Made by a program: the position numbers and the translations under genes
The notes under the pieces: model-generated
Seen by the model: the letters and a program-made list of their open reading frames with translations, nothing else
What the model was told of the DNA's origin: nothing
The model's database searches: none
Origin: Glaciihabitans sp.
GTDB taxonomy: Bacteria; Actinomycetota; Actinomycetes; Actinomycetales; Microbacteriaceae
Reading direction: 5' to 3'
DNA: 64,000 bases
NCBI GenBank assembly: GCA_025463785.1
Contig: JAODBD010000005.1
Location: forward strand, 1 to 64,000
In this document: in pieces, positions 18,687-27,292 of the stretch
Position numbering within the stretch: the first letter of the stretch is position 1
How the letters are laid out: each line of letters starts with the position of its first letter

Positions 18687-19241
18687 ATGGAAACACAGAC
18701 GGTTCAGAACAAGCGACCGGGAGGCCGCAGCGCTGCGGTCCTCAATTCGGTCAAGGTCGCCGTTGAGGAACTCGTGCAGGAGCGCGGTCGCGAACGCGTG
18801 ACGATTCCGATGGTCGCGGAGCGCGCCGGGGTCAATCCGACCAGCGTGTATCGCCGCTGGGGCGACCTCCAAACCATGATCAACGACATCGCGACCTACC
18901 GGCTCGACCCTTCGCGGCCGATCCCGGAGACCGGCTCACTGAAATCCGACCTCACCGCATGGGCGCGCGAAATCGTCGAGCACTACCGCAACCCGACCAA
19001 CGCCGCACTTTTGCGGGGTGGTGCGGCATCGGCCGGAGAGACCGAATCCGACTGCACCAGAAACCGTCGGGCCGAAGCCGGCATGATGGTGCAGCGCTAC
19101 GGAACCGCGAGCCCGATCACGCCGGATGAGGTGCTCGATCACCTCGTTGCGCCCATCATCTACCGCGTGATCTTCCTGCCGTGGACTCTGGATGAGACGA
19201 CGGCAGATTCGCTCGTCGACGTGCTTTTCGCCAACCGCTAG
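18687..19241 (+). CDS. TetR/AcrR family transcriptional regulator
   Basis: Repressor of 184 residues. An N-terminal helix-turn-helix lies at about residues 27-54 (VTIPMVAERAGVNPTSVYRRW), followed by an all-helical ligand domain with the TetR_C-like pattern. ATG 18687 sits exactly where transcription should start from the TACAAT -10 box, so the message is probably leaderless. It is divergent from the MFS exporter, with two identical-pattern operators between them. The natural effector is unknown. Confidence 0.88.
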   Translation: METQTVQNKRPGGRSAAVLNSVKVAVEELVQERGRERVTIPMVAERAGVNPTSVYRRWGDLQTMINDIATYRLDPSRPIPETGSLKSDLTAWAREIVEHYRNPTNAALLRGGAASAGETESDCTRNRRAEAGMMVQRYGTASPITPDEVLDHLVAPIIYRVIFLPWTLDETTADSLVDVLFANR

Positions 19242-19272
19242 TCGACCAGCAATTGCGCTAGTCGACCAGCAA
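19236..19272. repeat. 17-bp direct repeat at tetR/amidase stop codons
   Basis: CGCTAGTCGACCAGCAA occurs at 19236-19252 and 19256-19272. The first copy contains the tetR stop. The second contains the last codons and stop of the convergent amidase gene. It looks like a tandem slippage of a gene end. Confidence 0.85.
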
Positions 19273-20619
19273 CGCCGCAACCCGGAAGAGTGACTCCTCC
19301 TCGCCCGCACGCGCGACCAGCTGCACACCGATCGGACGGCCATCCGGATACGCTCCCGCTGGGACATTGAGCGCGGGGAGCCCGGCCGCGTTCACCCAGG
19401 TCGTATACGTGCTCACGGCATTTGGTGCCGCCTCCCGACCACCGATCATCGAGGGCGCAGACTCGTCAGCCGCCCACGCTGCGGTTGGACTGGTCGGGAG
19501 CAGCAGCACGTCGTGTTCCCCCCATCCGACGCTGATATCGCGACGCAGCGCCTGCAACTCGATCCAGGCCCGGCCGTAAGCTGCGGCCGAGACCGCGCGC
19601 CCGGCTTCCGCCATCAACTGGATGGTCTCGGTTAGCGGCTCATCGACGTCAGGAGCGGCGTCGACTGCGAGGGCCACCCCGACCGTCGTGAGAGTCGCCC
19701 AAACGGCGCGCACCACCTGCACGTCGTACGGCGCATCCACGGCCTCAACGACGCAGCCGGATGCCCCGAGCCGACGGGCGGCATCCTCAACTCGGTCGAC
19801 AACGGTGTCGTCGACCAGCTCCTGCCCGACGTGGGTGAACCAGCCAACCCGGATCGGCGAGGCAGAGACTGTGCTGGGCACCGTGAACGATGTCGGGTCG
19901 CGTCGGTCAGGACCAGACACGGCCGAGTAGACCAGCCGCAAATCCTCAAGCGTCCTCGTCAGGAGTCCGATCGCCTGGAAGTCGAGCGCGAGCGGGTCGA
20001 ACCCCCACGCTCGGGGTATCCGGCCGTTGGTTGGGCGGAGGCCGAACAAGCCGGTCAGACTCGCCGGTGTTCTGATCGAGCCGCCGGCATCCGTTCCGAG
20101 AGCAAACGGCACCATTCCCGATGCGACCGCCGCGGCCGAGCCTCCGCTTGAGCCGCCCGGTGTGAGCGACAGGTTGTGCGGATTCCTGGTCAGACCGAAC
20201 ACGGCGTTGTTGGTGTAGAAGCTCATGGCAAGTTCCGGCGTGTTGGTCTTGCCAACGATGACGCCACCCTGCTGCTCGAGACGTTCAACCGACAGGTCAC
20301 TGTGATCCGGCCGGAAACCGAGCCAGCGCCTGCTCCCCCAGGTCGCCGGCATCCCCGCGACATAGAGGTTGTCCTTCACGCCAAGCGGAATTCCGTCGAG
20401 GACGCCGAGTCGTCCAGGGCCTCGTCGACGCTCGTCGGAGGCTCGGGCGGCCTCGAGTGCAGCGACAGCATCGACATGAACGAAAGCGTTGATCGAGTCA
20501 TTGAGACGATCGATTGTTGTCAGAGCTTGCGCGGTCAACTCCAGCGCCGTCACATCGTGGTTGGCCAAACTGGTCGCCATGCCGGCAACGGTCAGGGTCG
20601 AGGGGTCATCGAACTTCAT
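19258..20619 (-). CDS. Amidase signature family protein
   Basis: Amidase of the Ser-cisSer-Lys class (453 residues). The catalytic lysine is in GVKDNLY (about residue 82). The Gly/Ser-rich signature GGSSGGSAAAVASG (about 157-170) carries the cis-serine, and GTDAGGSIRTP (about 178-188) carries the nucleophile. It overlaps the upstream phosphotriesterase-family gene (GTGATG) and is the last gene of the importer operon, so it probably hydrolyses an amide or carbamate in the imported compound or its breakdown product. The substrate cannot be read from sequence. Confidence 0.88.
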   Translation of the reverse strand: MKFDDPSTLTVAGMATSLANHDVTALELTAQALTTIDRLNDSINAFVHVDAVAALEAARASDERRRGPGRLGVLDGIPLGVKDNLYVAGMPATWGSRRWLGFRPDHSDLSVERLEQQGGVIVGKTNTPELAMSFYTNNAVFGLTRNPHNLSLTPGGSSGGSAAAVASGMVPFALGTDAGGSIRTPASLTGLFGLRPTNGRIPRAWGFDPLALDFQAIGLLTRTLEDLRLVYSAVSGPDRRDPTSFTVPSTVSASPIRVGWFTHVGQELVDDTVVDRVEDAARRLGASGCVVEAVDAPYDVQVVRAVWATLTTVGVALAVDAAPDVDEPLTETIQLMAEAGRAVSAAAYGRAWIELQALRRDISVGWGEHDVLLLPTSPTAAWAADESAPSMIGGREAAPNAVSTYTTWVNAAGLPALNVPAGAYPDGRPIGVQLVARAGEEESLFRVAALLVD

Positions 20620-21698
20620 CACGCGGCCGCCTCAAATGCCAGAACCGATCGCGGGTTCGCCTCGAGTATCGTCGCGATGTCGAGCGGGCTGATTCCGACC
20701 GACTCGAAGAGCGGTGGACAGTTGGTCAGGATGTGGTCGTATCCGGATCCGCCGAACGCGCGCAGGTCCATTTTCATGCAGATATCGGACGACATGATCA
20801 GTTGATTGAGGTAACCCTCGTCGATCAGCGCCTTCAACAGCCCTACACGGCGCTCGTCTGATCCGAACGTTTTGCCCAACTCTTCCGCGTAGTACTCGCG
20901 ACCAAAAGCGTCGTATTCAACGTATATTCCCCGGTCGGCAAGTCGTCGGTGGTAGTCGAGGTTCGGGACGGCATCCAAATGTCCGGCAACGATTCGGTCT
21001 GGTCGTGCGCCTTCGGATTCGAGGATGTCGACCACGGCCTCGCCCGACTGGCCGCGAACATCGAGGTGAAGTGTCACCGCGGCGCCGGTCTCGGCGGACG
21101 CCGCCCCCGCGGCCCGGAGCACCTTCTCTTCCGTCGGAGTGATGAAACCGATTCGTGCATAATCTGACGACGACTTGGGAACTCCGCTGATGCCAATCTC
21201 ACCGATGATCCCGGCGCGCATGTCTGTGCCGTCGATGCCGACGCGGATGTCCTGCACGAACGTCTCCGTCAGCTGGTCCACCGTTGCGTCTTCCAGCCAG
21301 TCCGGATGCGCCAGCTCCACATAGAAACCGGTGCCGAGTACAACCTGAGCTCCGGTTGCCAGCGCTACGCGACGGAGTGGTTCGGGGTCTCGGCCGATCC
21401 CCTGAACCGTGCAGTCGACGATCGTGCGGCCGCCCGCCGCGACAAAGTACCGAAGTTCTTCGATGGCCAACTGCTCGTCGTCCAGGATGAGGTTATCGAG
21501 CGACACACTGAACGGTCGCCGCCGGAGGAGGTGCAACATCCCGAGATCGACCGGCTTGTGGGCATGACGCCTCGAGACAACGCCGGTCGGCATCACGAAA
21601 TTGCAGGTCAGGTCCACGAAAACATGCTCGTGCATCAGTGTTGGCCCGAGATCGTCGGGGTCGATTGGGCCCGTGATCGTCGTGACTGTCTTCGACAT
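20619..21698 (-). CDS. Phosphotriesterase-family metal hydrolase
   Basis: Amidohydrolase-superfamily barrel of 359 residues. Binuclear metal ligands are visible: HEH (about residues 23-25), the bridging Glu of IIGEIGISG, His in VTLHLDVRG, His in VAGHLD and Asp in MSSDICMK. A Glu instead of the carboxylated Lys at the bridging position places it nearer to E. coli Php/YhfV than to lactonases with FIK-type motifs. Relatives act on lactones, phosphoesters or related esters. It lies between the importer ATPase and an amidase, so a role in catabolising the imported solute is inferred. AAGGAAGAG precedes the ATG. Confidence 0.85.
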   Translation of the reverse strand: MSKTVTTITGPIDPDDLGPTLMHEHVFVDLTCNFVMPTGVVSRRHAHKPVDLGMLHLLRRRPFSVSLDNLILDDEQLAIEELRYFVAAGGRTIVDCTVQGIGRDPEPLRRVALATGAQVVLGTGFYVELAHPDWLEDATVDQLTETFVQDIRVGIDGTDMRAGIIGEIGISGVPKSSSDYARIGFITPTEEKVLRAAGAASAETGAAVTLHLDVRGQSGEAVVDILESEGARPDRIVAGHLDAVPNLDYHRRLADRGIYVEYDAFGREYYAEELGKTFGSDERRVGLLKALIDEGYLNQLIMSSDICMKMDLRAFGGSGYDHILTNCPPLFESVGISPLDIATILEANPRSVLAFEAAA

Positions 21699-21731
21699 AA
21701 CTCTTCCTTTGTTTCTGGCAGTGAGCTCGGG

Positions 21732-23282
21732 CTACACGGTGGCCGGATCGGTGGCGGTGGCCCGGACAGAGATCAGCGACTCCTCCGTGATTCGTTCCTT
21801 CGACAAATCGGGTCCCGAAATTTCCGCCCCCACCCGCCCGTCGCGCAACACGAGCACGCGGTGCGCCAGCCTGGCGAGGTCCTCGTGCTCGACCGTCACC
21901 AGCAGCACGGCGGCTCCCGAACGACTGAGATCCGCGATGATCGAAAAAATCAGGCGCCGCGCACCGACGTCTACTCCCTGTGTCGGTTCGTGCAGGATGA
22001 CCATGGTCGGGTTCCCCGCCAGCCATTTGGCCATGACGGCCTTCTGTTGGTTGCCGCCGCTCAGCACGTTCATTACAGCGCCGGGGCGCCGGGGCCGTAC
22101 ATCGTACTTCTCCAGCAGTTGCGCAACCGATCGCGCCTGCTTGCGCGGGCTGATGAACTTGAACCGACTGAAGTCGCGGAGGTGAAGAAGCGACACGTTC
22201 TCTGACACCGTGAGCCCCAGTGCGGCGCCCTGCTGCGCCCGATCGCCGGGCACGAGGGCCATGCCGAGTTCGATGCGCTTCTTCACGGATGAAGTGGAAA
22301 TGTCGAACCGGGTGCCGTCAAGCTCAGCTGTTATAGCCGAACCCTTCTCCTCGCCCATCAAGAGATATGGCACAGACTCGGCTCCGGAACCCGGCAAGCC
22401 GGTCAATCCGACGATCTCCCCCGCACGCACCTGGAGGTCGAGGCCTCGAACGCTCTTGCCGCGCAGGCCGACAACCGAGAGCACAGTACTGCCCGGCTCG
22501 ACATCGGATGGTGGGTAGACCGACGCCAGCCGCTCACCGAGGATGAGCTCGATGAGCGAACCTTCGTCGCAGTCCTCGGTGGCCGCCCGGCCGGTAACGA
22601 TCCCACCCCGTAATACGGTCACGCGGTCGGTGATGGTGAGAATCTCTTCAAGCCGGTGACTGATGAACAGGATGCCGGCACCGCGACCCGCCGCCGCACT
22701 CATCGCGTCGAAGAGGCGGCTCACCTCAGCTCGGTCAAGGCGCGCGGTCGGCTCGTCGAGCACGAGTGTCGGTGTCTCGTGACCCTCGACATCCAGAAAC
22801 GCGCGAACGATGGCAAGACACGCCTTGTCCCCCGAGGTAAGCCCGGACACCGACCTCTCCGGATCGACATCCATCCCGAATTCGGCGAGTGCCGCTCGCG
22901 CTTTGGCCAGCAGTCGCCGCCGCGGAATCGGCCTGCCGAACTTCGCCTCGTAGTGCCCGACGAAAAGGTTGTCGAGGATGCTGAGCTCGTCCACCAGCGC
23001 GAGGTCCTGATGAACGAAAGCCAGCCCGTGCTCCTTGACCACGGAAGGAGATACCGGAAACGGCACCGGAACGTTGCTGAGCAGGAGTTCGCCTCCGGCA
23101 TCCGGCGCCTGGAATCCACTCAGGATTTTGACGAGCGTCGACTTGCCCGAACCGTTCTGGCCCAGCAGGCCGTGGATCTCGCCGGAGTTGACCTCGATGG
23201 TGCAGTCGGACAGCACGGTATTGCCGCTGAACGTCTTCGAAACCCCACGAATTGTGAGCGCAGGATGCTCGTGAGCAGTCAT
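21732..23282 (-). CDS. Sugar-type ABC transporter ATPase (RbsA-like, two NBDs)
   Basis: Tandem nucleotide-binding-domain ATPase of 516 residues, typical of ribose/xylose-type (CUT2) importers. NBD1 has Walker A GQNGSGKST (about 38-46) and Walker B LVLDEPT, with a degenerate signature region (SGLTSGDKACLAIVRAFLD). NBD2 has a degenerate P-loop region (GLPGSGAESV) and an intact signature LSGGNQQKAVMAKWL. This asymmetry is normal for RbsA. It is coupled to the binding protein and permease upstream and to the two hydrolases downstream. Confidence 0.92.
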   Translation of the reverse strand: MTAHEHPALTIRGVSKTFSGNTVLSDCTIEVNSGEIHGLLGQNGSGKSTLVKILSGFQAPDAGGELLLSNVPVPFPVSPSVVKEHGLAFVHQDLALVDELSILDNLFVGHYEAKFGRPIPRRRLLAKARAALAEFGMDVDPERSVSGLTSGDKACLAIVRAFLDVEGHETPTLVLDEPTARLDRAEVSRLFDAMSAAAGRGAGILFISHRLEEILTITDRVTVLRGGIVTGRAATEDCDEGSLIELILGERLASVYPPSDVEPGSTVLSVVGLRGKSVRGLDLQVRAGEIVGLTGLPGSGAESVPYLLMGEEKGSAITAELDGTRFDISTSSVKKRIELGMALVPGDRAQQGAALGLTVSENVSLLHLRDFSRFKFISPRKQARSVAQLLEKYDVRPRRPGAVMNVLSGGNQQKAVMAKWLAGNPTMVILHEPTQGVDVGARRLIFSIIADLSRSGAAVLLVTVEHEDLARLAHRVLVLRDGRVGAEISGPDLSKERITEESLISVRATATDPATV

Positions 23283-23337
23283 CGTGTCCCCTTCCCTATC
23301 CCTTAGTCGGCTGGCCCGTACTTTCCGGCGATGCTCG

Positions 23338-24513
23338 TCAGTTCAGACCCCAGAGCTTCTGGTAGGCCGCCTCAAAGCCATTGCCGTACCAGGCTCCCGA
23401 GTAGAAGTTGGTGGTGTTCAGGCTCACCGATCCGATGTTCGAGGGGGTGAATACGCGCGTGCCGGTGGCCTCGAGCTTCACCGGCTGCTTGCCCGCGAGG
23501 ACCCGCAACACCTGATCGGCCTCGGCCCAGCCCAGCGAGTTCTGATCGCTTCCCACCTCGACCGCGACGTAGTTCTTCTGGGCGAGGTCCTGCATCTGCT
23601 CGAGACTCGCGTTGAATGCTGCGACCTTGACGGAGCCCTGCTTTCCCAGCTGGGCCAGCGCCGTGATCGTTCCGGGTACCTCCGGGTCGTATTCAGCGAC
23701 GACGTAGTTGATCGACGGGTTCTTTGTGAGAGCGGAGGTGACGAGCGGCGTCACCATCGTGCCCCAGTCTGCGCTGGAGGTTACTGAATCTACGGTCACC
23801 GCGCATCCCGAACAGTGTTTTGCGAACTCGCTCTGGTAGCCGTTCTTGGTTACGGCTGTCTTCAGCGAGAGGTCGTTCGTGTCGATCACAAGCACGTTCG
23901 CCTTGCCCTTCGAGTCGGCGATGATCCAGTCAGCGACAAGCTGCGATCCGAGGGTGTAGTCGTAGCTGACCTGGGCACTCGCGCTCGGATACCAGGCGGA
24001 GGTCGAGTCGGTTGCGGTGTCGATGAGCACGGGGATTCCGGCGGCTTTCGCACTCGCGACGCTCGCGCTCACCAGCGACGGATTGATCGACTCCAGCACG
24101 ATGGCACCCGGCTTTTGGGCAACGGCCTGCTGGATGCAGCCGTTCCAGCCGACAACGCTGCCCTTGCCGTCACACTCCTGCATCTTCACGCCGGCAACGC
24201 CGAGAGCGCGCTTCAGATTGGTGGCGATCGCCTGAATGGGTGCGACCGTCGCAACGAGCGGGATGTACCAGATCGTCTTGCCCGCATCGACTCTGGCGTC
24301 GAAAGCCGTCCCCGAGGGAGCGGTGGAAGGCGATTTGCTGTACTGGGCCACGCGCGCTTTGGCGTAAGCGAGGTCGGCAGCCGACGTCGCGGCGCCCGCG
24401 TGGGTCCCGGACGATGATGCTGCAGCCGTACTGCACGCCGACAGGATCAACACGCTCGCCGCAAGAGCGAGTACAGCGAGGAATCTCGGCTTGGGGTGAA
24501 TTGCGTTGTGCAT
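23338..24513 (-). CDS. ABC substrate-binding lipoprotein (RbsB/periplasmic-binding-like)
   Basis: Solute-binding protein of 391 residues. ATG 24513 follows AAAGGGAGATAGAC. A lipoprotein signal peptide with lipobox LSAC ends near residue 25, so the protein is anchored outside the cytoplasmic membrane. The body has the type-1 periplasmic-binding fold, with segments such as NYVVAEYDPEVPGTITAL matching the sugar-binding Peripla_BP_4 pattern. It lies between the permease and the ATPase. The ligand is unknown; the two neighbouring hydrolases suggest something other than a plain sugar. Confidence 0.9.
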   Translation of the reverse strand: MHNAIHPKPRFLAVLALAASVLILSACSTAAASSSGTHAGAATSAADLAYAKARVAQYSKSPSTAPSGTAFDARVDAGKTIWYIPLVATVAPIQAIATNLKRALGVAGVKMQECDGKGSVVGWNGCIQQAVAQKPGAIVLESINPSLVSASVASAKAAGIPVLIDTATDSTSAWYPSASAQVSYDYTLGSQLVADWIIADSKGKANVLVIDTNDLSLKTAVTKNGYQSEFAKHCSGCAVTVDSVTSSADWGTMVTPLVTSALTKNPSINYVVAEYDPEVPGTITALAQLGKQGSVKVAAFNASLEQMQDLAQKNYVAVEVGSDQNSLGWAEADQVLRVLAGKQPVKLEATGTRVFTPSNIGSVSLNTTNFYSGAWYGNGFEAAYQKLWGLN

Positions 24514-24560
24514 GTCTATCTCCCTTTCAGAAAACTGGTTTGTTGTTGCGCTGTGTTTTG

Positions 24561-25535
24561 TCATCGTTCACGTTGCGAGCGGGCCATCAGCCGAGACGCT
24601 GTGACTGCGCCGACCAGGGCTGCGCCGTAGAAGGCATCCTGGATCCACGCGGCAAGCCCCAGCAGCTGAAGCCCGGTGATCCCGGTAATCAGAAAGAAGA
24701 CCGCAACGGCCGCTCCCCAGGCATTGAACCGGCCCGGCTGGATGACGGCTGCCCCCAGAAATGCGGCGGCGAATGCCGGGAGCAGGAGGGTCTGCGTTGA
24801 CGAGGCTTCGATGCCGCCGGATGTCCCCAGTACGATCTCGCCGGCAACCGCCGCGATGAGGCTCCCGAAAACGTATGCGCCGATACGCACGGCTGTGACT
24901 CGAATCCCCGCCAGTCGGGCGACGGTGTGATTCTGCCCGGTGAAGAGCATCGAGCGCCCCAGCGTGGTGAACTGCTGGATGTACCAAACGGCCGCTACGA
25001 ATACGACCGCGATCCAGAAACTCATCGGCATCCCGAGAAATCGGAAGAGGATGACTGTGGTCAGCTGAGGGTCAACGCCTCCGATTGCGGAGGAGTTGCT
25101 GACGAACTCCGAGATGCCGAGCACGAGCGTTCCCGTGCCGAGAGTGACGATCAGAGCGTTAATTTCCAGCACCACCGCGAAGAAGGCATTGATGAGACCG
25201 ATAATCGGGCCGCAGGCAAGTCCGGCGAGCACTGCGATCGGAAGCGGCCAGCCCGCCTGGGAGTTCAACACGGCGGTCACAGTTGCGGTGAGCCCGAGCA
25301 CCGACGCGACCGAAAGATCCATTTCTCCGACGCTGAGGGTTACCACAAGCGACAGCGCGAGAATGAGCAGTGACGACTGTGTGCTGAACATCGCCGAGAA
25401 GTTGGATGCGGTGAAGAACGTCCCCGGCTCGACGACGGAGAAGAAGACGATGAGGACGATCCAAACGATCACCACGCCGTAGTGGCGAAGGATGTGCTGG
25501 ATGGCCGATTCTCTCGGCGCCGTCGCAGATTCCAT
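24561..25535 (-). CDS. ABC transporter permease (RbsC-like)
   Basis: Membrane component of a CUT2-type importer (324 residues, about 8-10 hydrophobic segments). Family motifs include VGEMDLSVASVLGL (the usual G-x-DLS block) and INALIVTLGTGTLVLGIS. ATG 25535 is preferred for its GGAAGAG site; GTG 25545-25547 upstream is an alternative. It is the first gene of the importer operon, and its promoter region carries operator copy 1 at 25571-25581. Confidence 0.9.
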   Translation of the reverse strand: MESATAPRESAIQHILRHYGVVIVWIVLIVFFSVVEPGTFFTASNFSAMFSTQSSLLILALSLVVTLSVGEMDLSVASVLGLTATVTAVLNSQAGWPLPIAVLAGLACGPIIGLINAFFAVVLEINALIVTLGTGTLVLGISEFVSNSSAIGGVDPQLTTVILFRFLGMPMSFWIAVVFVAAVWYIQQFTTLGRSMLFTGQNHTVARLAGIRVTAVRIGAYVFGSLIAAVAGEIVLGTSGGIEASSTQTLLLPAFAAAFLGAAVIQPGRFNAWGAAVAVFFLITGITGLQLLGLAAWIQDAFYGAALVGAVTASRLMARSQRER

Positions 25536-25570
25536 TAGCTCTTCCACCTGTCCAGTACTACCGGTTCATC

Positions 25571-25581
25571 CGGTCCTACCA
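25571..25581. promoter_or_regulatory. GntR/FadR-type operator, importer side
   Basis: CGGTCCTACCA matches the TGGT-N3-ACCA FadR-subfamily pattern at all but one outer base. It shares the ten bases GGTCCTACCA with the site near the regulator. It lies just downstream of a TATACGAT -10-like element on the minus strand. Confidence 0.65.
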
Positions 25582-25707
25582 TCGTATAGCGTAGGCGACA
25601 GGTTGAACAGTGACGTTTCTGAAATGTTTCGAGCGTGTGAAATGGTGCGAAGCGCACCCAGACCTGCGATTCCGGCCCAGTTCGCTTCAGTCACCGGCGT
25701 GCCGCGG

Positions 25708-25737
25708 TTGAAATATTCGCGAACAAATGGCTATGCT
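25708..25737 (+). promoter_or_regulatory. Predicted promoter of FadR-type regulator
   Basis: TTGAAA (25708-25713), 18-bp spacer, TATGCT (25732-25737). The operator at 25750-25762 starts just past the expected transcription start. Confidence 0.5.
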
Positions 25738-25749
25738 TACACGGTCAGG

Positions 25750-25762
25750 CTGGTCCTACCAG
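25750..25762. promoter_or_regulatory. GntR/FadR-type operator, regulator side
   Basis: CTGGTCCTACCAG has perfect TGGT-N3-ACCA dyad symmetry with one further C-G pair. It matches the FadR-subfamily operator consensus and lies 21 nt upstream of the regulator start. Confidence 0.7.
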
Positions 25763-25783
25763 CTAGTTTGGGGATAGTACAAA

Positions 25784-26524
25784 GTGTCGGATGGGGACAA
25801 CGGGTCGTCGCTGCACGCTCTGTCTGGAATGAGCGCACGCGATACGGGCAGCAAATCTGACCGCATCGTCGAACTCATTCTGGAGAGACTCGCGCGCGGA
25901 GAATGGAAGGTCGGCGACAAGCTGCCATCCGAGAGAAGCTTCGCCGTCGAGTTCGGCGTCAGCAGGGGCGTCGTGCGCGAAGCTCTGCGCTCGCTGCACC
26001 TTTCCGGGCACATTGACACTCGACTGAGCGAGGGTAGCTTCGTTCGCCTCAACAAGTCGATGTCGAGATCGCTCGAGGCGGCATCCGTGGTCGCGGGGCT
26101 CAGCGAGGCTGACGGGCTCGAGGTGCGGCAGGGGCTCGAGATTGCCTGCGCTTGCCTTGCCATCAATCGTGCCACTCCCGCAGATCTACTCCGGATCGAC
26201 GCTTCGGTGCTCGACATGCAGTCACGTCTCGAAGAATCAGACTTCACCGGGTACCTTGCCGCAACACTCATCTTTCACCTCAGCATCGCCAGCGCAGCGC
26301 ATTCACCGGCGTTGCTGGAACTCACTGCGACACTCACCAGGAGCCATCCAACAGACCAGTGGATTCCCCACGCGGAGAACACACGCGAAAGCGCCGCCTA
26401 CTCCCTTTCGGTTCACCTCAAGATCGCCGATGCGGTACACAACAAGGACATGGCCGCCGCGACCGCTGCGATCGGATTGCATTACAGCGACTACCCGATC
26501 CTGCAAACGCTCAGCGACCGGTAG
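25784..26524 (+). CDS. GntR/FadR-family transcriptional regulator
   Basis: Regulator of 246 residues (GTG start). An N-terminal winged helix-turn-helix reads LPSERSFAVEFGVSRGVVREAL (about residues 43-64). The C-terminal FCD domain is all-helical with histidines (FHLSIASAAHSPALLEL, and the late AIGLHYSDYP) suited to metal or acid ligand binding. It is divergent from the importer/hydrolase operon and almost certainly controls it. FCD regulators usually respond to organic acids, which hints that an acidic breakdown product is the inducer. Confidence 0.9.
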   Translation: MSDGDNGSSLHALSGMSARDTGSKSDRIVELILERLARGEWKVGDKLPSERSFAVEFGVSRGVVREALRSLHLSGHIDTRLSEGSFVRLNKSMSRSLEAASVVAGLSEADGLEVRQGLEIACACLAINRATPADLLRIDASVLDMQSRLEESDFTGYLAATLIFHLSIASAAHSPALLELTATLTRSHPTDQWIPHAENTRESAAYSLSVHLKIADAVHNKDMAAATAAIGLHYSDYPILQTLSDR

Positions 26525-26567
26525 CACCCTGATCCCGATCCTTCGTTGCGCCGGGCATACTTGAGGG

Positions 26568-27278
26568 ATGGTGCGTTCCGTCCTCGTTCTCCAGCATGTG
26601 CCGTGGGAGCGACCGGCGCTCATCGGCGACGTGCTCACAAGCAGTGGCCTCAACTGGGACCTCCGTCGCATAGTCGACACCTCAGATACCAGCGCCATCC
26701 CGTCGCTCGATGAGCTCGGCGGAATTATCCTCCTTGGCGGGCCGATGGGCGCACTCGACTTCGATGCCTTCCCGGGACTCGGGCTCGAGGCCGAACTCGT
26801 GCGACTCGCTGCCGACAGCGAGATTCCCCTGTTCGGCGTGTGCCTCGGCCACCAGATCATCGCGGCGGCGTTAGGCGCGCGACTGCACTCGGGGGCGGCG
26901 TCCGAAGTCGGCATCGGCGAGGTGACTGTCACCGCTGACGATGGCGTGTTCGGCGCCACCGGCGACCGCCAGCCGGTCCTGCACTGGCATCACGACGTCG
27001 TCGATGTTCCGGATGGCGCCAAGATTCTGGCAAGCACCGATCAGACCCCTAACCAGGCGTTCCGCATCGGCAACACCGTGTTCGCAACGCAGTTTCACTT
27101 GGAGGTCGACCGGCCGATGCTCGAGCGCTGGCTCGCCGTACCCGACATGGCGGCAGACCTGGATGCGCGCACCCGTTCGACCATCGAGGCCGATTTCGAC
27201 GCGGCGGCGGGCCGCATGCTCGAGCTCGTCACGCGCGCGGCGACCGACTTTGCTGCCGCGGTCCACGCGCGCGACTGA
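26568..27278 (+). CDS. Class I glutamine amidotransferase-like protein
   Basis: GMP-synthase-like GATase1 domain protein of 236 residues. The nucleophile cysteine is in GVCLGHQIIAAALGA (about residues 88-102), and the catalytic His and Glu lie in ATQFHLEVD. It stands alone without a synthetase domain, so it either partners a separate enzyme or hydrolyses gamma-glutamyl compounds, as some stand-alone members do. It is 14 nt upstream of an SDR gene and starts a four-gene run in the same direction. Confidence 0.82.
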   Translation: MVRSVLVLQHVPWERPALIGDVLTSSGLNWDLRRIVDTSDTSAIPSLDELGGIILLGGPMGALDFDAFPGLGLEAELVRLAADSEIPLFGVCLGHQIIAAALGARLHSGAASEVGIGEVTVTADDGVFGATGDRQPVLHWHHDVVDVPDGAKILASTDQTPNQAFRIGNTVFATQFHLEVDRPMLERWLAVPDMAADLDARTRSTIEADFDAAAGRMLELVTRAATDFAAAVHARD

Positions 27279-27292
27279 CCTGAGGAGCAGGA

